64,000 bases of DNA from Virgibacillus_N oceani_A (GTDB lineage Bacteria; Bacillota; Bacilli; Bacillales; Amphibacillaceae): assembly GCA_041521345.1 (NCBI GenBank), contig JBGOHB010000008.1; one strand, given 5' to 3'. Both the position numbers and the translations under genes were made by a program. The notes under the pieces are model-generated. The model ran no database searches. It had not been told where the DNA came from and saw only the letters and a program-made list of their open reading frames with translations. This document shows, in pieces, positions 33,971 to 43,990 of this stretch. Position 1 is the stretch's first letter, and every line of letters begins with the position of its first letter.

Positions 33971-35494
33971 CTATTTCACCATCCCTTTTTGGGTATGGAT
34001 AGATTGCACACGCCTCATGGTAACCGCTTCCCATATTGCTTTATTTTCAATGTTTTCCTTTCCCTTCAAATCAGAAATCGTCCTGGCAAGCCTTCTTATT
34101 TTCATTTGAACCCGTGTGCTTCAGTTATATTTACTTGCCCAGCTACGCATCATCTTTTCCTGCCTTTTTGTTAATTCCATTTTCGTACATTCCGTTAATT
34201 CCTCATTATCTGCAGTGGCATTGCATGTCTCCTTTCTATATCTTTGATATTGCCTTTCTCTTGCTAATATCACCCGTCCACGAACAGTTTTTGAAGTTTC
34301 ATTATCTGCAGACTCATTCTCTAATGAAACGGTGTCTAATCTGAGTAAAATATCTATCCGATCCATAATGGGACCGGAAATTCGGTTATTATACGCAGTA
34401 ATCTTCTTGGAACTGCATGTACAGTAGCGATACTTAGAACCTAAATATCCGTAATGACAAGGGTTCATAACACCAATGAGAAAAAAATCGGCAGGGTATG
34501 TGACAGTGGATGCTACCCGGCTAATCATAACTACTCCAGATTCCATTGGCTGGCGCAGCATATCTGATGTTCGCTTGGAGAATTCGGCCATCTCATCCAG
34601 GAAAAGCACACCACGATGTGCAAGAGATACTTCACCAGGCTTTGGATACGTCCCACCACCTATAAGGGATACAGCAGATGCGAAAATGTGTGGGGATCTA
34701 TACGGAGGAATAGAAGCATTTGATGGTCTCATTCCAGCCAATTGATAAATGCCCATCATATCAAATCGACTTTCTTGTTTTAATGGCGGTAAAATCGATG
34801 AGAATGTTTCAGAAAGCAAGCTCTTCCCACAACCAGGTAGACTTACCATCAGAACATTGTGCCCACCAGCAGCCGCAATTTCCAACGCTCGTTTTGCTTT
34901 CTGATGTCCTAAAACATGTTTGAAATCTTTATCATAGGTAGGAAGCTTTATCTCAGAGGTTGCTTTTAAGGTAGTTGGGGTAATAGTAAAAACAGACAAC
35001 TGTCCGGAAAAAGATTCAATCACTTCTTCGAGCGTTTCAACAAACCTGAGCTCTATACCATGAATGGATTCCAGGGGCATATCTTTCATCTTAGGCAGAT
35101 ACAGCGTATCGAAACCTTCTTTTTTAGCAGCTATGATAGCCGGGAGCATTCTACCGATTTAATTGATCCATCCAGCGAAAGCACACCTAACAATGCAACA
35201 TTGTCGGGAATTTCATCCGTTATCTCTTCTGCCTCCTTCATCACCCCAATCGCCATTGCCAAGTCAAAAATCGGACTATTCTTCTTCTGTTCTCCAGGCG
35301 ATAGATTAATAACTATTTTCTTATCCCGTATTTCACATACAATACAGCAATCAGCCTGTCCTTCGATTCTTTTACCGAGGCATCTGGAAGACCAACAATA
35401 CTCACACTTTCTATTCCAGGAACGAGTTGCACCTCCACTTGAACACGGTATCCCTCCATACCTTTTAAGCCAATACTGGAAATCACTGTTGCAT
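33971..35494 (-). pseudogene. comM: ComM/YifB-family Mg-chelatase-like AAA+ ATPase, multiply frameshifted
   Basis: Pieces of one YifB/ComM gene occur in order but in different frames. From ATG 35494, one base seems lost after the start; GLKGMEGYRVQVEVQLVPG continues to about 35345; then KKIVINLSPGEQKKNSPIFD to GSIKSVE; then, after 35150, MLPAIIAAKKEGFDTLYL through Walker A SLPGCGKSLLSETFSS and GVLFLDEMAEFSKR to KRQEKMMRSWASKYN; and finally MKIRRLARTISDLKG to the stop at 33971. At least four frame changes. In other bacteria ComM aids branch migration in natural transformation. The gene is dead unless the sequence is faulty. Confidence 0.85.
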
Positions 35495-35752
35495 TTTTTC
35501 AACCCCTATTTTTAAGTAAGTTAGATAGGTATAAATTAATCGAACGCAGAACCAATGTCAAAAACCCAAAATCTAAAATTAGATATGTATAGAGTGAGTA
35601 ATTTTCAATATTATTGGAGAGAAAATTGAGTTTTTAGCACTACGAATAGAGCCAAAATACAATTTTGGTACAATTTAAAAAGATATTAAAGTTAAAAGTC
35701 CAAAAAAAATAGACCGAGTATAAGAACACTCAGCCTGTACTACTAAAATTGT

Positions 35753-35779
35753 GGACCAGGGTGCCTGTCCCTGTGGTCC
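35753..35779. repeat. REP-like palindrome, copy 2
   Basis: GGACCA and TGGTCC frame an imperfect hairpin (GGACCAGGG...CCCTGTGGTCC). The right 16 bases are the exact complement of the repeat at 33087. It sits about 20 bp after the end of the OCD gene, where it may also serve as a terminator-like structure. 35495-35752 has no gene. Confidence 0.6.
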
Positions 35780-35798
35780 TCTTCAAATAAACAATAAC

Positions 35799-36923
35799 CT
35801 ACACCCAATGCGGCCTATCCCATAACGATAATGTCTGTCCTATCTCATTATTTAATGCATTTTGATAGACCTCATAAGCCCAAGCAACATCCTCGACAGC
35901 CAAGCCACCTGTTACAAAAATCACTTTATCTTTATCACCAGTACGAGGGCTGTTTCCTGTTAAAGCAATATCGCCCAAGTTGGATATGCTTTCTTTTCTA
36001 ATTTTCCCTTCATTATACAGTAGAAGTAACTCTCCTGTTGGTGCCCAATCAACTACACTGTTAACACCTTTTGGATGTTCTTTTCCATCTTGCAGCCACG
36101 CCTCATGCATGTTCCAATTATCAGCGACTATTTTGCTGTTTATATAACAATCCTCCGATAACTTTGCGGCTCCTGTTAAGGTTAATAATACACCTTCTTT
36201 CAGCCACTCTGTACGGATTTCAGGCTTTACAACCCCGGATGTTGCAATATTTATAATGTCAGAACCAACGATGCAATCTTCCAAGGAAGAGCAAACCTCT
36301 ATATCCATGTCAGCAAGTTGTTCACTTATTTCTCTTTTAAAACTCTCTGCACGCCCCATGTTCAAGTCAAATATTTTCACCTTTTCCAATTGTTTTTGTG
36401 TTTCACATATGGAAAGCAAACTGGAACGATTAATAACACCGGTTCCAATAATCCCAACAACCTTTGAATTTTCATGTGCTAAATATTTAGCAGCTACACC
36501 AGGAACAGCTCCAGTTCTCATCGCACTGATTAAGTTTCCGGACATAATGGATAACGGCTCGGATGTATCAGGGTCATTCAAAGTAACCGTATGAATGGAA
36601 CGGGGTAAATTTTTACTACGATTTTCAACATTTGAACCATACCACTTATTACCGAACACATGGAACCTTCCCCCCAAATAAGCTATCAGTGACATAAAGC
36701 GCCTATCCGGCCCGGTTACGGGCATTCTCTCCGTTCTTGGTGAATCCGGTAACCAAATCATCATCCCATGTTCATTTTCTCTGGGACCTCCCATTAAATA
36801 GTCCCCTTCACCGACCAAGCGAAAAGTTTCGTCAATCACTCGAACACAATTTGCAACATCCAAAACACCAGCTTTAATCATATCCTCTTCCTTTAAATAT
36901 AGGAATTTATTTCTGTTATCCAC
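35799..36923 (-). CDS. Ornithine cyclodeaminase/mu-crystallin family protein (tyramine oxidase subunit B-like)
   Basis: A 374-aa NAD(P)-binding protein of the OCD family. The Rossmann motif is VVGIIGTGVINRSS near residue 156, preceded by ISAMRTGAVPGVAAKYLA, the signature OCD substrate/NAD region. It is longer than typical OCD (about 330 aa), and FMSLIAYLGGRFHVFGNKWYG resembles the subgroup annotated as tyramine oxidase subunit B. Possible roles: cyclodeamination, or imine/ketimine reduction. It is the last gene of the TRAP-hyuA-hyuB unit, with 200 bp between. The start is GTG with a weak RBS, so the start is less certain. Confidence 0.85.
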   Translation of the reverse strand: MDNRNKFLYLKEEDMIKAGVLDVANCVRVIDETFRLVGEGDYLMGGPRENEHGMMIWLPDSPRTERMPVTGPDRRFMSLIAYLGGRFHVFGNKWYGSNVENRSKNLPRSIHTVTLNDPDTSEPLSIMSGNLISAMRTGAVPGVAAKYLAHENSKVVGIIGTGVINRSSLLSICETQKQLEKVKIFDLNMGRAESFKREISEQLADMDIEVCSSLEDCIVGSDIINIATSGVVKPEIRTEWLKEGVLLTLTGAAKLSEDCYINSKIVADNWNMHEAWLQDGKEHPKGVNSVVDWAPTGELLLLYNEGKIRKESISNLGDIALTGNSPRTGDKDKVIFVTGGLAVEDVAWAYEVYQNALNNEIGQTLSLWDRPHWV

Positions 36924-36967
36924 GCAATATCCACGCCTTTCTTCAATTTATCTATAAAAAAATTGTA

Positions 36968-37052
36968 TTATTCTATAGCTTTCGTTTGATCAATGTTCCT
37001 GGAACCTATATCTTGTTTTGAATATGCTTGCTGCATTTTTTCAACTTTTTGG
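36968..37052 (-). pseudogene. C-terminal remnant of a second hyuB
   Basis: On the minus strand VEKMQQAYSKQDIGSRNIDQ followed by TKAIE and stop lies between hyuB and the OCD gene. It aligns with the end of the intact HyuB upstream (VEKRQQECIEEDITSRKIDQ followed by MEAAE). Only about 28 codons remain after an upstream stop. This indicates that a paralogous hyuB was once next to this one and was deleted. Confidence 0.65.
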
Positions 37053-37119
37053 ATTCACCTCCAGTAGAGGGGTTGATTCCCATTTATCCCCTCCACATTA
37101 GTACCTACACCTTTACCCA

Positions 37120-38793
37120 TTATTGATAATTATAATTTTCAGCAGCTTCCATTTGGTCAATTTTTCTTGAAGTAATATCTTCTTCGATACATTCCTGCTG
37201 TCGCTTTTCAACTTCTCCATAACCACCGCCACCGGCAGTTTTTAATATAACAGTACTCCCTTTTTCCACATTCATTGTCACTTTTGATGACAACGGAGTC
37301 TTCTTGCCATCCGCCGTAATTAAAAGACTCTGAGATGTCTTTCCATTACCTCCAGCAAATAATCCCCATGGTGCAATTTTTTGGCGTTCCGTACTTAATG
37401 TAACCACTGAATTGTCACTTAAAATCTCAATTTCACGTCTTATTCCCATTCCACCACGGTATTCACCATAACCACCACTACCATCTACTAACGCATAAGA
37501 TTTAATAAACAATGGATACGATTGCTCAATTACCTCCACAGGGGTATTTTTTGTGTTTGTCATATTTGTGTGTACGCCATCCATTCCATCTAGTCCGTTG
37601 GTTGCGCCTTGTCCTCCACCCATCGTTTCAACATAGGAAAAAGATTTTTCTGTTTGTGGGTCAATTCCTCCAATAACAAAGCTGTTCATTGATCCGGTAC
37701 ATGCGGCCATTGCTCTTTCTGGTAAAACTTTTGCAAGAGCACCAATCATCACATCTGCCATTCTTTGAGCCGTGTTTCCATTTGCATTTGAAACAGGAGC
37801 CGGTGGATTCGGATTTACTACCGTTCCTCTAGGAGCATGAATACAGACGGATCGGTAAGTCCCATCATTGGATGGAATTTCAGGATCTAACAACGACTTA
37901 ATGGCATAAAAAACACAGGCCTGTGTTACACCTTGCGTGGAATTATTCGGCCCTTTTACTTGGGGATTCGTTCCGGTAAAATCAACCTCCATGCTCTCGT
38001 TATCCACTTTCACCGTAACTGCAATTTTAATGAACTCTTCGGTAATTCCATCTCCTTCAAGAAAATCTTCAAATTTATACTCACCGTTTTTAACATCCTT
38101 GATTGCTGAGCGAAGACGGCGATCAGAATAGTCCATCACTTCATGAATACATGCAATGACATAGTCCATGGAATAATGAGAAAACATTTCTTTTAGTCGA
38201 TCTTCTCCAACATTATTCGCTGCTAGTTGAGCGTACAGATCACCGATTACTTCCTTATCCGTTCGAACATTCTTTTGTATTAAACGTAAAATTTCTTCAT
38301 CCATAACCCCTTCCTTACATAGTCGAATTGCCGGCAACCTCAAACCTTCCTGGTATAATTCGGTTGCTTTAACAGACATGCTCCCAGGTGCCATTCCGCC
38401 AACATCAATATGGTGAGCAATATTAGCGGCTAATGCGACCAATCTTCCTTCGTAAAAAATTGGTGATATTAAAAAAATATCCGGTAAGTGAGAACCACTT
38501 ATGTATGGATCGTTAATTAAAATTACATCCCCTTCCTTCAATTGTTCTGAAGGGAATATCTTTAGAGTTTCAGTTATTACGGAAGGCATCAAACCTAAAT
38601 GCAAAGGGACATGTTCTGCCTGTGCAATTAACTTACCATCCCCTGTATATATAGCCGTAGAACAGTCCATACGGTCTTTAATATTAGTAGATAACGCAGT
38701 TCGAACCAATGTTACACCCATTTCCTCGGCAATGGATTGAAATGCATTCCTCATAACTTCTAACGTTACGGCATCAATTTTTTCCGACATCAT
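37120..38793 (-). CDS. hyuB: Hydantoinase B/oxoprolinase family, beta subunit
   Basis: A 557-aa partner of HyuA in ATP-dependent hydrolases or carboxylases (N-methylhydantoinase, 5-oxoprolinase, acetone and acetophenone carboxylases). It shows AEHVPLHLGLMPSVI, DVILINDPYISGSHLPDI (metal-binding area), GTNPQVKGPNNSTQGVTQAC and GGMGIRREIEIL, in family order. An upstream in-frame start exists at 38817, but ATG at 38793 has GGAG at proper spacing inside the end of hyuA and gives the usual N-terminus. Co-transcribed with hyuA, from which it is separated by one base. Exact substrate not known. Confidence 0.93.
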   Translation of the reverse strand: MMSEKIDAVTLEVMRNAFQSIAEEMGVTLVRTALSTNIKDRMDCSTAIYTGDGKLIAQAEHVPLHLGLMPSVITETLKIFPSEQLKEGDVILINDPYISGSHLPDIFLISPIFYEGRLVALAANIAHHIDVGGMAPGSMSVKATELYQEGLRLPAIRLCKEGVMDEEILRLIQKNVRTDKEVIGDLYAQLAANNVGEDRLKEMFSHYSMDYVIACIHEVMDYSDRRLRSAIKDVKNGEYKFEDFLEGDGITEEFIKIAVTVKVDNESMEVDFTGTNPQVKGPNNSTQGVTQACVFYAIKSLLDPEIPSNDGTYRSVCIHAPRGTVVNPNPPAPVSNANGNTAQRMADVMIGALAKVLPERAMAACTGSMNSFVIGGIDPQTEKSFSYVETMGGGQGATNGLDGMDGVHTNMTNTKNTPVEVIEQSYPLFIKSYALVDGSGGYGEYRGGMGIRREIEILSDNSVVTLSTERQKIAPWGLFAGGNGKTSQSLLITADGKKTPLSSKVTMNVEKGSTVILKTAGGGGYGEVEKRQQECIEEDITSRKIDQMEAAENYNYQ

Positions 38794-38794
38794 T

Positions 38795-40867
38795 TTATAA
38801 AACTCCTTCATTCTCATTATTTAAATGAATAATTAAATTACCAAAAGCATCCAGAGCAGCTTCTTGTAAAGGGTAAATAACGATCGTAGAATCCAATTGC
38901 TCGATAATTGCCGGTCCTATAATCATTTCACCTTCAAGTAAACTTTCTCTTTTGTAAACAGGTGTGCTAATAAATTGATCATCGAAAAATACTTTTCGTT
39001 TTTCGTCCGATTCAGCCTCCGCTTGTCCCTTTGAAAAATTGCTCTCTCCCTCAAAATTAACTTTTTCAAATTTGCCGGTAGCTACTAAACGAATATTTAC
39101 TAATTCCACTTCTTCTTCCTCACGACTAAACCCATACATCGACTCATGCATTTGGTGAAATCTCACAATTGAATCTTCAATGTTCTTCATACCAATATTG
39201 TTAATGTCTACCGGAACAGATATTTCATAGGCTTGGTGGATATACCGTAAATCTAAATAACCTTGTAGAATAATATTTTCATCCAGTGAAAATCCTTCAT
39301 GCTGTAATTGGTCGACAGATTCCGTCCAAAGGTCATCTACAGCGGCTTTTAAAGTATTCAAGTCTAATGCTGCGATCGTTGTAACCATCGTCCGCACATA
39401 GTCATGTCTTACATCTGCTGTTAACATACCTACGGCACAGGCAACACCTGGATGACGAGGGATGATAACTTGTTTGCTGCCAATTTCCATTCCTAAATCT
39501 ACCGCATGACCTGGTCCTGCTCCTCCAAATGCTACTAATGAAAAATCTCTTGGATCATGTCCTTTTTCCAGTGAAATAACTCGAATTCCTCGAACAATAT
39601 TTGCATTTACGACCTTCAAAATACCTATCGCCGCTTCTTCAATAGACATGCCAAGTGGTTGGGCGATCTTTTCTTCCATTAGTTTTCTGGCTTTATCTAA
39701 ATTGATTTCCATTTCTCCACCCAATAGATATTTCGGGTTCAACCTGCCTAGAATCACATTGGCGTCCGTCACTGTTAATTCCGTACCTCCCAAGTTATAA
39801 CAGACGGGTCCCGGGTTTGAACTAGCACTTTCTGGACCAACACGTAAGGCACCTCCAGAATCTATCCATGCTAGACTTCCACCACCTGAACCTATCGTAT
39901 GCATATCTACCATTGGCATTTTTATCGGATATTCACCAACTTTAGATAACGTCGTATGTTGTGCTTTTCCATCTTTTATTAAACTCGTATCAAGACTTGT
40001 TCCACCCATGTCAATCGTTATTATATTTTCAAATTGTGTCATTTCCGTTAAAAGAGTACCAGTAACAGATCCACCCGCAGGTCCGGAAAGAAGTGTTCTT
40101 ACAGGTACTTCACGAGCGGTCTCTGCCTTGATAATCCCACCATTGGATTGCATAACATATAGTTCTGACGGGATCTCCATCTCTTCCAATGAATCTTCTA
40201 AATGTTTAATGTACCCTTGCATTTTTGGCATGACGTAAGCATTACTAACAATCGTACTTGTTCGTTCGTATTCCTTATACTCAGGTAAAACCTCACTAGA
40301 AATGGTTACGTAAAATCCAGTAAATTCTTCAAGTATTTCCTTGATCATTTTTTCATGTGTATCATTAACATAAGAATTCATAAGACAGACAGCAACTGCT
40401 TCTATACCTTCATTTTGCATTTTTATTCCAATATCTCTCACTTGTTCTTCCTGCAAAGAAGTTAACACTTCACCACTAAACAATACTCTTTCATCTACTT
40501 CAAAACGATATTGCCGCGAAACTAAAGGCTCTGGATTTCTTGCCCTAATGTCATAAAGCTTCGGGCGTGATTGTCTGCCAATTTCCAGTACATCCTGAAA
40601 TCCTTTCGTTGTAATCAGAGCCGTTTTTGCTCCTTTTTTCTCCAATAATGCATTTGTAGCTACTGTGGATCCATGAATAAAATAGGCTATATCCTTTTCA
40701 TCTATTCCTCGCTTTTTCAAAATACGGTGTATGCCATTTATAACTGCCTCTGATGGGTTATGTGGTGTAGAAGGTACCTTGTCCACGAAAAATGACCCAC
40801 TTTTCTCATCCAATAAAGCAATATCTGTAAAAGTTCCTCCAGTATCAATTCCTAAACGATATCCCAT
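38795..40867 (-). CDS. hyuA: Hydantoinase A/oxoprolinase family, alpha subunit
   Basis: A 690-aa ATP-binding subunit with acetate kinase-like fold. N-terminal phosphate loop GIDTGGTFTDIALL, then HGSTVATNALLEKKGAKTAL, SGPAGGSVTG, TIDMGGTSLDTSLI, and the C-terminal FGGAGPGHAVDLG are all hydantoinase A hallmarks. It phosphorylates the amide or lactam substrate (or activates carbonate) and passes it to HyuB. RBS AAGGAGAAG precedes ATG 40867. It follows a TRAP importer, so the substrate is likely an imported small organic acid or cyclic amide. Confidence 0.95.
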   Translation of the reverse strand: MGYRLGIDTGGTFTDIALLDEKSGSFFVDKVPSTPHNPSEAVINGIHRILKKRGIDEKDIAYFIHGSTVATNALLEKKGAKTALITTKGFQDVLEIGRQSRPKLYDIRARNPEPLVSRQYRFEVDERVLFSGEVLTSLQEEQVRDIGIKMQNEGIEAVAVCLMNSYVNDTHEKMIKEILEEFTGFYVTISSEVLPEYKEYERTSTIVSNAYVMPKMQGYIKHLEDSLEEMEIPSELYVMQSNGGIIKAETAREVPVRTLLSGPAGGSVTGTLLTEMTQFENIITIDMGGTSLDTSLIKDGKAQHTTLSKVGEYPIKMPMVDMHTIGSGGGSLAWIDSGGALRVGPESASSNPGPVCYNLGGTELTVTDANVILGRLNPKYLLGGEMEINLDKARKLMEEKIAQPLGMSIEEAAIGILKVVNANIVRGIRVISLEKGHDPRDFSLVAFGGAGPGHAVDLGMEIGSKQVIIPRHPGVACAVGMLTADVRHDYVRTMVTTIAALDLNTLKAAVDDLWTESVDQLQHEGFSLDENIILQGYLDLRYIHQAYEISVPVDINNIGMKNIEDSIVRFHQMHESMYGFSREEEEVELVNIRLVATGKFEKVNFEGESNFSKGQAEAESDEKRKVFFDDQFISTPVYKRESLLEGEMIIGPAIIEQLDSTIVIYPLQEAALDAFGNLIIHLNNENEGVL

Positions 40868-40965
40868 CTGTATTCTTCTCCTTATTATTTATCTAGTTTT
40901 ATATAGCTACCTATTAAAGGCACGTCCAATTCTGTTCTCCCACAATAACGTAGGTTAATCTAGAT

Positions 40966-42027
40966 TTATTCAATTTCTTGTATTTTTTCAAAAAGCCCTT
41001 CACTCCATAATCCATCTTCTTCCATTTTCTCAACCATAGGAATGACTTTTTCACGAAATGCATCGCGATCTCCCGCTGTAAATGTTGCTCCTTCTTCCAT
41101 CATTATTTCTCTATGCTCATTTAGTTGTTCTTCAATGAGTTCAACATGCAGATCACCAGCATTTTCAGTTTCTTCGATAAGAATATCTTGTTGTTCACTA
41201 CTAAGCTTTTGATAGGATTCTTCGCTTATTAAGATAAAGATATTCCCGTAAGTACTTTCCGTTTCCAACATATAAGGTGCTACTTCATGAAACTTCATAG
41301 GGTATACTTCTTCCAATGTAGGATCATGCCCTTTTACCAAATTTTGTTGAAAAGCCATATACACTTCTCCATAGGCAATCGGGGTTGGTGTAGCACCCAT
41401 TTGATTTGCGTGCTCGACAAATATAGGTATATCCGGAACTCTCCATGCCAAACCTTCCACATCCTCAGGAGTTTCGACTAACTCTGTAGTCTGGAGAACT
41501 CTTGGAGCACGATACCAGTTTGTCGCAAGTATTCTTATTCCCCATTCTTCTATTATTCCATTTTTAATTTCATCAAATAACGGTGAGTTTAAAAACGCTT
41601 CCATATGATCTATGTCTCTAAAAGCATAAGGCATACCCAATACGTTAATATCCTTATCCAATGCTGACAACCAACCAGGATCACTAACAGCCATATCTTG
41701 AAGACCCGTTCTTAAATTTTCTAATTGCGCCTCTCCATTACCTAGTTGTTCTGAATCGTAATATTCAATTTGAACGTTCCCATCTGTCGCTTCCGCAATG
41801 GAATCTACCATTTCATTTGCTACGATCGAGGCAACGGAAGTCGGGTTATTAATGGAACCAGCTGTCATCGTAATCGCTTCTCCTTGTCCGCTTTCTTCCC
41901 CACTTCCTTCTTCATTCGAATCATTTTGAGCATTGTCAGCCGCACTATCCGAAGAACATCCTACTGTAAATAAAATCAACAAGATAAAACAAATGACTAA
42001 CGGAACCTTTAAAATATACTCTCTCAT
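40966..42027 (-). CDS. dctP: TRAP transporter solute-binding lipoprotein (DctP family)
   Basis: Receptor of 353 aa with lipoprotein signal (VGCSSDS) and a low-complexity acidic linker before the binding domain. DctP features: MTAGSINNPTSVASIVANEM, the MAVSDPGWLSAL segment, GLAWRVPDIPIFVEHANQMG where the arginine binds carboxylate, and YGEVYMAFQQNLVKGHDP. RBS AGGAGGG. It sits between dctM and hyuA on the same strand, so it probably delivers the HyuAB substrate. Confidence 0.93.
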   Translation of the reverse strand: MREYILKVPLVICFILLILFTVGCSSDSAADNAQNDSNEEGSGEESGQGEAITMTAGSINNPTSVASIVANEMVDSIAEATDGNVQIEYYDSEQLGNGEAQLENLRTGLQDMAVSDPGWLSALDKDINVLGMPYAFRDIDHMEAFLNSPLFDEIKNGIIEEWGIRILATNWYRAPRVLQTTELVETPEDVEGLAWRVPDIPIFVEHANQMGATPTPIAYGEVYMAFQQNLVKGHDPTLEEVYPMKFHEVAPYMLETESTYGNIFILISEESYQKLSSEQQDILIEETENAGDLHVELIEEQLNEHREIMMEEGATFTAGDRDAFREKVIPMVEKMEEDGLWSEGLFEKIQEIE

Positions 42028-42151
42028 TTTTTAGCCCTCCTATTAATATTTTCGCTTATTACTCAAACCATCACTCACATTGCCATAGAATCTATATAAT
42101 CCCCCCTTGTATAGCACCTTTTTCCTCTCTACGCCCTTTGCAACTACACTA

Positions 42152-43432
42152 TTAAGGGATTATGCTAGGCAAAAATGTTACTAAAGCAGGAATGTAAGCA
42201 ACTAAAAATACAACTACAATTAACGGAATGATAAATGGAAGAGATGCTTTTGCAAGTTCTCCATATTCGATCTTTGCTATGCTACTTACAATAAATAATG
42301 CTGGGCCTACTGGCGGACTGATTAAACCGATCATTAACGCGACAATTACAAATACCCCCACATGAACCAAGTCAAGGGACAGTGCCTCGGCAAGTGCTAA
42401 AAGAACCGGGACGAGCAATATAAGCGCAGCATCAATCGCCATAAACATTCCAATGACCATCAAGGCAATGACTAATAAAAATAAGATGATAAATTTATTT
42501 TCAGAAAGGGATAATAAACTATTAACAATTATAGATGGAACATGTTCAATCGTTAACACCCATAAAAAGGCACTTGCTGATGCCATGAAAAAAAGCACTT
42601 GAGCGGACGTTTTTATCGTTTCAATCATTGAATTCAATAACACTTTCAACGTAAACGTTTTATAATAAATACCAACTACTATCGTATAAAGAATCGCAAT
42701 TGCTCCACCTTCCGTAGGAGTGAAAACACCAAAAAGTATTCCTGAAACAAGTATCATCGGTGTCATAAGCGGTAAGATAGCACCCTTAAACGCTTTTAAA
42801 ACCTTTTTCATCGTTGATTTTGAATCCTTTGGGCACGTCTCTATATTGAATTTTGCCATTATATAAATCGTGACCATTAAAGTCAATCCCATTAAAATGC
42901 CTGGAATAATTCCCCCAGCAAACATATCTGCAACAGAAACCTCAGCCAAAACGGCATAAACAATCATAATAATACTTGGAGGAATGATCGGTCCAATACA
43001 GGAAGAAGATGCAGTAATGGCAGCACTAAACCGTTTGGAGTACCCGGCTTCACGCATAGCTCTTATCTCAACCGCTCCCAAACCTCCTGCGTCAGCTAGT
43101 GCAGAACCCGACATACCGGCAAACATCATGCTTGCCAAAACATTTACATGACCTAACCCTCCTGTAATATGACCTACCAAAGTTCTCGCAAAAGTAAATA
43201 TTCTATCGGTTATCCCAAAATGATTCATGAGTACACCTGCTAGAATAAAGTACGGAATTGCTAATAAAGGAAATGAATAAACTCCCTCGGTTAATCTCTG
43301 CGCCAACATGATTAGAGCAGTCCCATCAAACAAAATCATATATAATAATGTAGATATCCCCATTGCAAAGCCAAGTGAACAACCTAGTAACAAGAGAATT
43401 AAGAAAGAACCAATTAATACTAATATGACCAA
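42152..43432 (-). CDS. dctM: TRAP transporter large permease (DctM)
   Basis: A 426-aa polytopic protein that forms the transport channel with DctQ. Typical segments: VNVLASMMFAGMSGSALADAGG, AAITASSSCIGPIIPPSIIMIVYAV, LFGVFTPTEGGAIAILYT and GLISPPVGPALFIVSSI, each characteristic of the DctM elevator domain with Na+ sites. TTG start at 43432 with GGGGGAG upstream. Separated from dctQ by about 50 bp and from dctP by 125 bp. Confidence 0.95.
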   Translation of the reverse strand: MVILVLIGSFLILLLLGCSLGFAMGISTLLYMILFDGTALIMLAQRLTEGVYSFPLLAIPYFILAGVLMNHFGITDRIFTFARTLVGHITGGLGHVNVLASMMFAGMSGSALADAGGLGAVEIRAMREAGYSKRFSAAITASSSCIGPIIPPSIIMIVYAVLAEVSVADMFAGGIIPGILMGLTLMVTIYIMAKFNIETCPKDSKSTMKKVLKAFKGAILPLMTPMILVSGILFGVFTPTEGGAIAILYTIVVGIYYKTFTLKVLLNSMIETIKTSAQVLFFMASASAFLWVLTIEHVPSIIVNSLLSLSENKFIILFLLVIALMVIGMFMAIDAALILLVPVLLALAEALSLDLVHVGVFVIVALMIGLISPPVGPALFIVSSIAKIEYGELAKASLPFIIPLIVVVFLVAYIPALVTFLPSIIP

Positions 43433-43480
43433 CGATATACTCCCCCTTTTATCATTTCACCAAAATTCACACCAATGATT

Positions 43481-43963
43481 TTAAGATTTTTTATTCAGCA
43501 TAGACTCTAACAAATAAATAGGAGTTGTAATGGAAAATAACAAAATAGGAAGTGCAAAGTAATAAGCCCTCGGAATTCCCAAAACCCCAAGCGGAGCGTT
43601 GACTTGTGTATTAAATAACTGAAACGAAACCACTGCAAGAACAATGACAAACACAAGGTTAAGTAAATAGATTATGCGTGTGATAACCTGGTTTATACGT
43701 TGAGGTATTTTTTTTATAAACATATCAACGCTTAAATGCAGATTTCCTCTAACTAAATAGGCAGACCCTATAAAAGTTAACCAAATCAACAACCCACTAG
43801 AAACTTCCTGAACCCATGGCAACGAGTCTTGTAATATGTACCGAACAAAAACTTGTAAGCTTACCGAAGTGATCAATAAAATTAAAACGGTAATTGATAA
43901 TAACAGCAACAATTTTTCAATTATTGTCGATAAATGATTAATAGCATTTTTTACATAACTCAT
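43481..43963 (-). CDS. dctQ: TRAP transporter small permease (DctQ)
   Basis: A 160-aa protein with four hydrophobic helices; helix 2 carries the family sequence LPWVQEVSSGLLIWLTFIGSA and the loop NLHLSVDMF. First gene of the minus-strand unit dctQ-dctM-dctP-hyuA-hyuB-OCD. RBS AAAGGAGG precedes ATG 43963. Confidence 0.92.
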   Translation of the reverse strand: MSYVKNAINHLSTIIEKLLLLLSITVLILLITSVSLQVFVRYILQDSLPWVQEVSSGLLIWLTFIGSAYLVRGNLHLSVDMFIKKIPQRINQVITRIIYLLNLVFVIVLAVVSFQLFNTQVNAPLGVLGIPRAYYFALPILLFSITTPIYLLESMLNKKS

Positions 43964-43990
43964 ATAATCCTCCTTTCAATTATATAAACT

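Noticed and set aside
35131..35502. Separate 123-aa gene upstream of the ATPase fragment
   Set aside because: Its second half is the N-terminal domain of ComM and its first half is a frame-shadow; both belong to the broken comM.
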